From NCBI GenBank assembly GCA_002336935.1, contig DDEW01000013.1, positions 1 through 54,587 on the forward strand: 54,587 nt of DNA. Reading direction: 5' to 3'. The notes beneath the pieces are model-generated. The model was not told the DNA's origin and ran no database searches. It saw only the letters and a list, made by a program, of their open reading frames with translations. Source of the stretch: Candidatus Saccharibacteria bacterium UBA1944. GTDB taxonomy: Bacteria > Patescibacteriota > Saccharimonadia > Saccharimonadales > Saccharimonadaceae. Shown one piece after another: positions 31,896 to 38,575 of this stretch. How positions within the stretch are numbered: the first letter of the stretch is position 1; each line of letters begins with the position of its first letter. The position numbers and the translations under genes are program-made.

Positions 31896-32301
31896 CCACC
31901 CATTGCTCGCTCTCGACGTAGGGGAGAAGCGAATAGGGGTGGCGCAAGCAGATACTGCGGTGCGTATTGCGGTTGCTCGCGGCACTATTGCCGTTGATGG
32001 AACGGAGCTCGACCAACTGAGGAATATTATTAACAGTGAACGACCAAAAGTGATTGTGGTAGGATACCCGCGAAATCAATCTGGTCAACCAACAGCACAA
32101 ACCGCATTTGTTGAGGCATTCGTTGCGCGACTTGGTGATGTTGGGATGCCTGTTGTGTATCAAGATGAATCACTAACGAGTGTTCATGCTGAAACATTAT
32201 TAAAGCAACAAAAAAAGCCGTTTAGCAAGGGTGATATAGACGCACTTGCTGCCAGCCTGATTTTGCAAGATTACCTGGAGCAGACGTATGGACGGGTTTA
32301 A
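31885..32301 (+). CDS. ruvX: RuvX/YqgF Holliday-junction resolvase-like RNase H fold
   Basis: A 138-residue protein of the YqgF family, an essential RNase H-fold nuclease (pre-16S rRNA 5'-end maturation in E. coli, Holliday-junction cleavage in mycobacteria). Motifs: LALDVGEKRIGVAQAD with the first catalytic Asp, VVGYPRNQSG, YQDESLTSVHAE with the conserved Glu, and KGDIDALAASLILQDYLE with the final Asp. It is the normal length. It overlaps the previous gene by 11 nt and mltG by 14 nt, so expression is tightly linked. The ruvX-mltG order is a common conserved pair. Confidence 0.93.
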   Translation: MAHNHPLLALDVGEKRIGVAQADTAVRIAVARGTIAVDGTELDQLRNIINSERPKVIVVGYPRNQSGQPTAQTAFVEAFVARLGDVGMPVVYQDESLTSVHAETLLKQQKKPFSKGDIDALAASLILQDYLEQTYGRV

Positions 32302-33589
32302 GCGACCAAAGCGTCCCGTGCTACCGCAACAAGCATCAAATCGTGTTCTGCCGCGACCAAGCACACTTGATGAAGCCCGCTTGCCCGCAGTAGGCAGCCC
32401 AGACAGGCAAACAGCCTGGGGTGAAGATGTATTGCCTGCCGAGCGCAACGAAACGTCGCCATCCGTAAAGGTAGTCAAGCAACCATCAAAAAAGCGCACC
32501 TGGTTTCTGCGCCTGCTAGCTATTGTCTTTGGCGCGCTTATTGTGCTGGGGGTGGCTGTGTTTGTGTGGTATCAGCAAGGTATTTCCCCAAAAAATAGTT
32601 CTGACACTACAGACTATAAAGTCGTCATCAACCCTGGAGCATCGGTGGGCTATGTGGCAAAAAGCCTGGAATCCCGAGGTATTATAAAAAACAAGTTGGC
32701 ATTTGAACTCTATGCTCGGCTGAGTGGCAAAGCTACTTCGCTCAAAGAAGGAACCTGCAAAGTAAAGGCCTCTCAATCTGCTTCGGAAATCCTCGATATA
32801 CTTTCTAAGGGGTGTAACGAATTCAAAATTGTAACATTTTTCCCTGGTGCAACCATCGAACAGCCACTTTATAAACCCGCTCACGCGGAGCTGGACAAGA
32901 CGATGTATATTAAGTATCGCCTTTCCCAGGCTGGGTATTCAAACGATGAAATTACCGCTGCTCTTGGACAGGAATATGCCGGTCCACTGTTCGCTGGTAA
33001 GCCAGCTGGTGCAGGCCTAGAGGGGTATATTTACGGTGAAACCTATTACGTAGATGTCGATGCGTCTGCTCAAAAAGTCTTACAGACGACGTTTGATCAA
33101 ATGTATGCCGATATGAAAAAGAATAACTTGCCAGCACTGTATGCAAAGCAAAACCTTACTATGTATCAAGCAATAACTCTTGCCTCGATTGTGCAGCGTG
33201 AGCTTAACTGTGAAGGAAAGCCAACAGCAGAACGAAAAGAGCGCTGCTACCAGTATCAACGTACTATTGCACAGATTTTTCTAAAAAGGCTGAAAGAGGG
33301 TATATCACTTGGATCAGATGTAACCTTCATCTATGCGGCCGACATGCGCGGTGTAGCTCCAACGGTTGACATTGATTCCCCATACAATACACGCATACAT
33401 ACGGGGCTACCCCCAGGCCCCATCGCTTCACCTGGTCTTCTTGCGCTTCGTGCTGTTGCCAATCCATCAGACACTAACTACCTGTTCTTTATCGCGGGTG
33501 ATGACGGGCTCATTTACTTCGCCAAGGATCAAGCGGGACATGAAGAAAACATCAAAAATCACTGCCAAAAGCTTTGCAACGAGCTGTAA
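32288..33589 (+). CDS. mltG: Endolytic murein transglycosylase MltG
   Basis: A 433-residue membrane-anchored enzyme that cuts nascent glycan strands and sets their length. A cytosolic N-terminal tail of about 75 residues, unusually long and proline-rich, precedes the helix LLAIVFGALIVLGVAVFVWY. A LysM-like segment follows (DYKVVINPGASVGYVAKSLE), then the YceG domain with LEGYIYGETYYV, the catalytic Glu in LASIVQREL, LGSDVTFIYA, SPYNTRIHTGLPPGPIASPG and a FFIAGDDGLIYFAK C-terminal segment, all family hallmarks. It ends the PilM-like operon; the leader promoter for the LysM-CHAP gene begins about 40 nt later. Confidence 0.93.
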   Translation: MDGFKRPKRPVLPQQASNRVLPRPSTLDEARLPAVGSPDRQTAWGEDVLPAERNETSPSVKVVKQPSKKRTWFLRLLAIVFGALIVLGVAVFVWYQQGISPKNSSDTTDYKVVINPGASVGYVAKSLESRGIIKNKLAFELYARLSGKATSLKEGTCKVKASQSASEILDILSKGCNEFKIVTFFPGATIEQPLYKPAHAELDKTMYIKYRLSQAGYSNDEITAALGQEYAGPLFAGKPAGAGLEGYIYGETYYVDVDASAQKVLQTTFDQMYADMKKNNLPALYAKQNLTMYQAITLASIVQRELNCEGKPTAERKERCYQYQRTIAQIFLKRLKEGISLGSDVTFIYAADMRGVAPTVDIDSPYNTRIHTGLPPGPIASPGLLALRAVANPSDTNYLFFIAGDDGLIYFAKDQAGHEENIKNHCQKLCNEL

Positions 33590-33628
33590 CCACCCCTGTT
33601 AGATTGCCAAAAAACATAGGCGTAACAC

Positions 33629-33657
33629 TTGACGTTTAGGGCGAGGCTTGCTACAAT
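33629..33657 (+). promoter_or_regulatory. Promoter of the structured leader
   Basis: TTGACG (33629-33634), 17 nt, TACAAT (33652-33657). The predicted start is near 33664, giving a leader of about 230-250 nt, far longer than for other genes here. Confidence 0.75.
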
Positions 33658-33663
33658 ACAACA

Positions 33664-33887
33664 AGCACATTGTCGCTTATACACTGGCTATAACAGTAGT
33701 CAACGTAGGTGGTGGGAAATCAAAACGTACACTGTGCCTACCTTTAAATGTCGTACGGACGCCGAAATAAGCACTTTTTATAATACCAATTAATAAAATC
33801 GGTCGACACGCGCGTTCCTTTCCTGCGAGCCAGGAGCAAGACAGAGTGAGGTAGCCGCATCACTAGTAATAGTGGTGCAGGAGAACG
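33664..33887 (+). ncRNA. Structured 5' leader, candidate riboswitch of unknown class
   Basis: This gene-free stretch (33590-33890) starts with a good promoter and can fold into a closed multi-stem structure. P1 is 33685-33691 with 33851-33857. Inside it lie P2 (33705-33714 with 33730-33741), P3 (33761-33765 with 33799-33803) and a hairpin at 33821-33835. P1 ends exactly where an 8-bp hairpin begins (33857-33864 with 33871-33878), and that hairpin directly abuts the Shine-Dalgarno AGGAG at 33879-33883. Such a layout allows ligand control of ribosome access. A short open frame (11 codons from ATG 33748) is also present. I could not match it to a known class; c-di-AMP (ydaO) RNAs often control such hydrolases, but their core sequences are not seen. 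The helices were found by eye. Confidence 0.5.
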
Positions 33888-33911
33888 ATTATTCGTAATC
33901 AACCATCCGTT

Positions 33912-35093
33912 GTGAGCAACGCTCACGCGAATACAATTGAACTTTCCTCGAACGTTCAGGCACAGCCTACTGTCCGTTCGAAATCTACTAAAGGCTCTAT
34001 TTCAGGCGCTACCGTCGCGTCTTATTTTGGCATTTTTCTGCTTGTTATTTCTATGATTGCCATTGGTTATCACCCGCCAGTCAAGGAATCAGTGGCAAAT
34101 GTCGGTACGGCGGTGAGCGAAACAAGCACTACCACAGCACTTGAGGGTGCACCAGTTGATCAACTTATGGCATCTAATATTGCGGCAACAATTGCTGAAA
34201 GTGCTGATATGCCAATTACTGCAGATGTTGCTAACTTGTCGCAATCTCTTGCTATCGAAAGTACACTGGCTCAAACTGATACCAACGTGATTTCAAAGCC
34301 GCAGATTGTTCAGCCTGCCGCAGATAGCCGAATCTCGCAGCAGTACACTACTGTTACTGGAGACACCGTACCATCTGTTGCGCAGAAGTTTGGTGTTTCC
34401 GCTACGACAATTAAGTGGGCTAATAAACTCACTTCCGATACCCTGGAGCCAGGCAAGACACTTACTATACCACCTGTTGATGGCGTGGTGTATACCGTTA
34501 AATCTGGTGATACGATTGAAAGTATTGCAAGCAAATATAAAGCTGACCCTGATCGCCTGATTGCGTTTAACGACCTCGAACTAACAGGTAACCCTGCTGC
34601 TGGTACGCAAATAATCATACCTGGCGGTGACCTTCCTACAGAGGAGCGCCCAGGCTATGTTGCGCCGACCGTTGTTCCACGAGTAAGCTACACAACCATT
34701 AACTGGAGCGGTGGTGGTGACACCTGGCGTGCTCCACAGAGCTGGATTGGCATGGGTGTCGTAGATAACGGGTATCCGTTTGGTCAGTGTACGTACTATG
34801 CAGCCGTTCGTCGTGCTGAATTTGGCATGCCGGTTGGCAGGCAATGGGGCAATGGTGGCTACTGGCGCTATAGCGGTGCTGCCGCAGGACGGGTTGTCGA
34901 CAATAACCCAAGTGCCGGAGCAGTTATGGACGGCGCGGGTCACGTGGCCGTTGTCGAATCAATTGAGCCTGGTGTTCGGATTTTTATCTCTGAAATGAAC
35001 GGTTATCGCGGCGGTGGCGGCTGGGGCCGAGTAGGCTATGTCACGATTAGCTGGGGTGAAGCAACCAGTGGCATGTACAGGTACGTTCACTAG
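33912..35093 (+). CDS. LysM-CHAP peptidoglycan hydrolase
   Basis: A 393-residue envelope enzyme. A cytosolic tail of about 35 residues is followed by one membrane helix (VASYFGIFLLVISMIAIGYH), a linker, two LysM glycan-binding modules (about 137-182, YTTVTGDTVPSVAQKFGVSA; and about 188-235, YTVKSGDTIESIASKYKADP) and a C-terminal CHAP amidase/endopeptidase domain with catalytic Cys in PFGQCTYYAA, His in GHVAVVES and the later ISEMNGY. It should cleave stem peptides during growth or division. GTG 33912 is the first usual start, but the only Shine-Dalgarno (AGGAG at 33879) is 28 nt away and is well placed for an in-frame ATT at 33891. A structured leader precedes it and a terminator follows. Confidence 0.9.
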   Translation: MSNAHANTIELSSNVQAQPTVRSKSTKGSISGATVASYFGIFLLVISMIAIGYHPPVKESVANVGTAVSETSTTTALEGAPVDQLMASNIAATIAESADMPITADVANLSQSLAIESTLAQTDTNVISKPQIVQPAADSRISQQYTTVTGDTVPSVAQKFGVSATTIKWANKLTSDTLEPGKTLTIPPVDGVVYTVKSGDTIESIASKYKADPDRLIAFNDLELTGNPAAGTQIIIPGGDLPTEERPGYVAPTVVPRVSYTTINWSGGGDTWRAPQSWIGMGVVDNGYPFGQCTYYAAVRRAEFGMPVGRQWGNGGYWRYSGAAAGRVVDNNPSAGAVMDGAGHVAVVESIEPGVRIFISEMNGYRGGGGWGRVGYVTISWGEATSGMYRYVH

Positions 35094-35113
35094 AATATAG
35101 CAATAAAACCATT

Positions 35114-35144
35114 AATAGCCCCTGTCAATATAGGGGCTATTTTG
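35114..35144 (+). terminator. Rho-independent terminator after LysM-CHAP gene
   Basis: Arms AATAGCCCCT (35114-35123) and AGGGGCTATT (35132-35141) with an 8-nt loop, followed by Ts. The obgE -10 box starts at 35146. Confidence 0.85.
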
Positions 35145-35145
35145 A

Positions 35146-35151
35146 TATACT
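35146..35151 (+). promoter_or_regulatory. -10 box of obgE
   Basis: TATACT ends 10 nt before ATG 35162, immediately after the terminator. Confidence 0.5.
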
Positions 35152-35161
35152 GTAACAGAAT

Positions 35162-36451
35162 ATGTTTGTTGATACTGCAAAAGTAACCGTTCAAGCAGGC
35201 AAAGGCGGCGATGGAGCCGTTAGTTTTCGTCATGAAATATATGTTGATAAGGGTGGTCCAGATGGTGGTGACGGTGGCAAAGGCGGCGATGTTATTTTTT
35301 ATGCAGACGGCGGTCTTAATACTCTGGTGGACTTTCGTTACAAACCTGAGCTCAAGGCACAGGATGGTGTAGCGGGCAGCAAGCGAAAGAAAGCTGGTCG
35401 CATGGGAGAAAGCCTGCGCGTAAAGGTGCCAGTTGGAACTCTCGTTAAGCGACAGGGCGAGATTATCGCAGATTTAACCTGGTCAGGGCAAGAAGCAGTG
35501 GTTGCACGTGGCGGTGATGGCGGGTTCGGCAACGCGCACTTTAAATCGAGCACGCGGCAGACGCCGCGAATGGCTGAACTTGGTGAATTGGGTGACGCGT
35601 TTGAAGCAGAGCTGGAGCTTAAGCTGCTTGCAGATGTTGGACTGGTAGGTTTTCCGAATGCGGGCAAATCAACGTTCCTTTCTGTAGTAACGAATGCGCG
35701 TCCCGAAATTGCCAACTATGCGTTTACAACGCTTTCACCCAACCTTGGCGTTGCGGATATCGATGACGGCAGTATACTCATTGCCGATATTCCAGGGCTA
35801 ATTGAGGGTGCAAGTGAAGGGAAGGGGCTTGGTGACGCGTTCCTGCGCCATGTCGAACGAACGGCCGTGCTTCTTCATTTGATTGATTGTTATAGCGAAG
35901 ATGTGGCAGCAAGCTACACGACCATTCGTAGCGAACTGGCAAAGTATAGCCCAGAACTGGCAACTCGTCCCGAAGTTGTAGCGCTCACAAAGTGTGAGGG
36001 GTTCGACGATGAAATGATTGCAATGCAGACCGATGCACTTCGTTCTGTGGTAGCAAAAGGCACCCCGATTTATACCATATCGGCTGTTGCGCACTCGGGT
36101 ATTACTGATTTGCTTCGTGAACTCCGACGTATTGTGGTGCAATCGCGCGCTAAAGAGGACGAAGGTGAAATATTGGAAGAATATAGCTCAACTATTACGC
36201 TAAGCAGCGAACAACTTTCGGAACATTGGGAAGTTACCTATGACGAGCAACAAAAGGTATACCATGTAGCCGGTGATAAAATCGAAAAGTTTGCACGCCG
36301 CACTAACTATGATCAGTTCGAAAGTGTCAATCGACTACGTGATATTATGCGACGCATGGGTATTGCTCACGAGCTTAGCCGGTCCGGTGCAGTTGGTGAG
36401 AGTATGGTGCAAATTGGTGATAGCCAGGCATTTAGTTTTGTTGAGCAATAG
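35162..36451 (+). CDS. obgE: Obg-family GTPase
   Basis: A 429-residue essential GTPase that helps 50S ribosome maturation and stress control. Domain order: glycine-rich Obg fold (FVDTAKVTVQAGKGGDGAVS, GGPDGGDGGKGGDV), G domain (G1 GFPNAGKSTFL, G2 FTTLSPNLG, G3 DIPGLIEGA), then a C-terminal OCT domain (about 350-420, WEVTYDEQQKVYHVAGDKIE, LRDIMRRMGI). The G4 guanine-specificity motif, normally NKxD, reads TKCE. The usual length and all three domains are present. It has its own near-leaderless promoter; the small unknown gene downstream also has one. Confidence 0.95.
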   Translation: MFVDTAKVTVQAGKGGDGAVSFRHEIYVDKGGPDGGDGGKGGDVIFYADGGLNTLVDFRYKPELKAQDGVAGSKRKKAGRMGESLRVKVPVGTLVKRQGEIIADLTWSGQEAVVARGGDGGFGNAHFKSSTRQTPRMAELGELGDAFEAELELKLLADVGLVGFPNAGKSTFLSVVTNARPEIANYAFTTLSPNLGVADIDDGSILIADIPGLIEGASEGKGLGDAFLRHVERTAVLLHLIDCYSEDVAASYTTIRSELAKYSPELATRPEVVALTKCEGFDDEMIAMQTDALRSVVAKGTPIYTISAVAHSGITDLLRELRRIVVQSRAKEDEGEILEEYSSTITLSSEQLSEHWEVTYDEQQKVYHVAGDKIEKFARRTNYDQFESVNRLRDIMRRMGIAHELSRSGAVGESMVQIGDSQAFSFVEQ

Positions 36452-36461
36452 TTCCACCTGC

Positions 36462-36489
36462 TATAATACATAGCATAATACAGGAGGAG
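36462..36489 (+). promoter_or_regulatory. -10 box and strong Shine-Dalgarno of the 87-residue gene
   Basis: TATAAT (36462-36467) lies about 25 nt before ATG 36493, with GGAGGAG at 36483-36489: one of the minority of genes here with a true leader and strong ribosome site. Confidence 0.6.
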
Positions 36490-36492
36490 ACT

Positions 36493-36756
36493 ATGGCAGA
36501 ACGACTGAAAGTGATGACTGATGGAATTATTGGTGCAGTAACGGATGGTGATTTTGAGGCCGCAGTGCGAACAATCGATAGTCTTGAGCCTGTTGAACAG
36601 GGTGAGGGTTGGGCCTTTAGCGATGTGGACCAGGCGGCGTTTGATGCGGCCACGAGCGTCATTGCTGAGCGCGCTGAGCATTTTTCGCTTGATAGCGATC
36701 AGGCTGCGTTAGTTGTACAAATGATGCGTGAGAAAGCTGCCGAAAGCGAAGTATAG
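36493..36756 (+). CDS. Hypothetical 87-residue acidic protein
   Basis: A small soluble acidic protein that looks fully helical (MAERLKVMTDGIIGAVTDGD..., DVDQAAFDAATSVIAERAEH). A strong ribosome-binding site lies 3 nt upstream of the ATG. No known motif. It lies directly upstream of exonuclease I (2 nt gap) and is probably co-transcribed with it. It might be an accessory or unrelated passenger; I do not recognise the family. Confidence 0.7.
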   Translation: MAERLKVMTDGIIGAVTDGDFEAAVRTIDSLEPVEQGEGWAFSDVDQAAFDAATSVIAERAEHFSLDSDQAALVVQMMREKAAESEV

Positions 36757-36758
36757 GC

Positions 36759-38177
36759 TTGGCAGCTCAAACCTATTTCTTCTATGATCTTGAAACAAGC
36801 GGGCTGAATGCGCGGACTGATCGCATTATGCAATTTGCTGGCCAGCGTACCGATATGGAGCTAAACCCGATTGGTGAGCCATTTAATATTTTAGTAGCGC
36901 TGAACGATGACACACTTCCAAGCCCAGATGCCTTGATGGTAACGGGTATTACTCCGCAAAAAACGCTCGATGAGGGCTATACCGAAAGTGAATTTTGTAG
37001 AATACTTATCGAGCAAGTATTTACAGAGGGTACGATTGCGGTTGGGTTCAATAATATTCGCTTTGACGACGAGTTTATTCGCCATACGCTCTGGCGTAAT
37101 TTTTACGATCCTTATGAATGGAGCTGGCGCGATGGACGCTCCCGGTGGGATATGCTGGATGTTGTTCGCATGACACGCGCACTGCGCCCAGAGGGGATTA
37201 ACTGGCCTGTTGACGCAAATGGTGTGGCCACGAATCGACTAGAGCTGCTAACAAAAGAGAATGGCATTAGTCACGAGGCTGCGCATGATGCACTAAGCGA
37301 TGTCCAGGCATTGATAGCCGTGGCCCGGCTGATTCGCAGTAAACAACCCCAGTTATATGAGTACCTTCTTTTGCTGCGTGACAAAAAAGCAGTTCAAAAA
37401 TTGGTTAATGTCGATGCCAAACAACCGTTTGTTTACACTAGCGGCCGTTATGATTCAGAGCATGCAAAAACTACTGTTGCCTTTCCGCTTACAGCGGGCA
37501 AAAATGGTAACGTTGTAGTGTATGATTTGCGCTATGACCCAGCGCCATTTCTCAATTTATCGGCTAAAGAACTAGCAGCTAAGCTTTATGCTACCTGGGA
37601 GCAGCGCCAGAGTGCCGATTTTGTACGCCTACCCGTAAAAGAACTGCAGTATAATCGCGCACCTGCTGTCGCTCCGCTTGCTGTGCTGGCGAAAGATGAT
37701 GGATGGAAGAAGATTCATTTGACACAGGAAGCGATAACGACACATCAGAAGACGCTGTTGGCGCATCCGCACTTTGCCGAAAACCTGCGCAGCTTGTTCG
37801 AGGCTCGACCAGAATATAAAGTACTTCCCGATCCTGAGGCTCAGCTCTACGACGCCTTTCTGGACGATAAAGATAAATTGCGAGTTGAGGCAGTGCGAAA
37901 CGCAACAGAAAAAGAATTAGCCGATTTTCACCCAGAGTTTATAGACGAGCGTTTACCCGAACTTTTGCTCCACTATAAGGCGCGAAACTATCCTCGCTCG
38001 CTGAGCGAATCCGAAACAACCCAATGGGAGAATTGGCGTATGAACCGGCTGCAGTCGCAGCTGCCGTCGTTTCTTAAATCGTTGGCGCGCATAGCAAAAA
38101 CAGCCGATGATTCGCAGCAGTTTATGGTTCAAGAGTTACAGCTTTGGGCGGAATCGATTCTGCCCGCTGAGAGTTAA
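36759..38177 (+). CDS. sbcB: Exonuclease I (SbcB-type)
   Basis: A 472-residue DEDDh 3'-5' single-strand DNA exonuclease, nearly the length of E. coli ExoI (475). ExoI I is FFYDLETSGLNARTDRIMQF with the Asp-Glu pair, ExoII FNNIRFDDEFIRHTLWRNF and YDPYEWSWRDGRSRWDMLDV (an SbcB-specific stretch), ExoIII GISHEAAHDALSDVQALI with the His-Asp pair. The SH3-like and helical C-terminal domains follow with LHYKARNYPRSLSESE. It trims 3' tails in recombination and mismatch repair. It begins with TTG 36759, two bases after the preceding stop, with no strong ribosome site, so coupling is likely. Confidence 0.93.
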   Translation: MAAQTYFFYDLETSGLNARTDRIMQFAGQRTDMELNPIGEPFNILVALNDDTLPSPDALMVTGITPQKTLDEGYTESEFCRILIEQVFTEGTIAVGFNNIRFDDEFIRHTLWRNFYDPYEWSWRDGRSRWDMLDVVRMTRALRPEGINWPVDANGVATNRLELLTKENGISHEAAHDALSDVQALIAVARLIRSKQPQLYEYLLLLRDKKAVQKLVNVDAKQPFVYTSGRYDSEHAKTTVAFPLTAGKNGNVVVYDLRYDPAPFLNLSAKELAAKLYATWEQRQSADFVRLPVKELQYNRAPAVAPLAVLAKDDGWKKIHLTQEAITTHQKTLLAHPHFAENLRSLFEARPEYKVLPDPEAQLYDAFLDDKDKLRVEAVRNATEKELADFHPEFIDERLPELLLHYKARNYPRSLSESETTQWENWRMNRLQSQLPSFLKSLARIAKTADDSQQFMVQELQLWAESILPAES

Positions 38178-38458
38178 ATATGGCTATAGCGACGGCGCGG
38201 CATGCGTGAGCGCTGTGTTTTTGCCAACTTGTTGTGTCGGTGCGTATTCATCGCTCGCTCAACATGTACCGTGACAATGATGGCGATGATGGCACTATAT
38301 AGCGACATCATGAGCCAATACGGAATCACAACATAAGTCCCAGGAATAACACCAGCAAGGACAAAGTTGAGCAAAGCATTCGTAACTTCACCTTGAATAA
38401 CAAGGACAAATAGGCCGACTGCTCCTGCGATAATGATGAGATTCTTTTTTATAAACAC
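38174..38458 (-). CDS. Small membrane protein, unknown
   Basis: A 94-residue protein with three probable membrane helices (NLIIIAGAVGLFVLVIQ, ALLNFVLAGVIPGTYVVIPY, LMMSLYSAIIAIIVTVHV) and a strongly basic cytosolic C-tail (RHNKLAKTQRSRMPRRRYSH). It starts with GTG 38458 (GAAGG just upstream, TATAAT about 20 nt upstream on the minus strand). It converges with the exonuclease I gene, overlapping by 4 nt, and is divergent from uvrA. I do not recognise the family. Confidence 0.65.
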   Translation of the reverse strand: MFIKKNLIIIAGAVGLFVLVIQGEVTNALLNFVLAGVIPGTYVVIPYWLMMSLYSAIIAIIVTVHVERAMNTHRHNKLAKTQRSRMPRRRYSHI

Positions 38459-38561
38459 GCCTTCATTAAGTATGAGCAGATTATAGCATAAATACTTTTT
38501 TTAGTCAATAGTGGTATAGTATAACGCTGCTAGGAGACTGGAAAAAATGAGCGTTTTCATG

Positions 38562-38567
38562 TATACT
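38562..38567 (+). promoter_or_regulatory. -10 box of uvrA (proximal)
   Basis: TATACT ends 8 nt before ATG 38576. A second, weaker box (TATAGT near 38514) lies upstream, so two start sites are possible. Confidence 0.45.
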
Positions 38568-38575
38568 TATAAGCC

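Noticed and set aside
33664..33890. Naming the leader as a c-di-AMP (ydaO) riboswitch
   Set aside because: The regulated gene type fits, but the conserved GGGGAACC, GGGUGAAUC and CAGCUAACCUCG blocks are not seen, so only an unknown structured leader is claimed.
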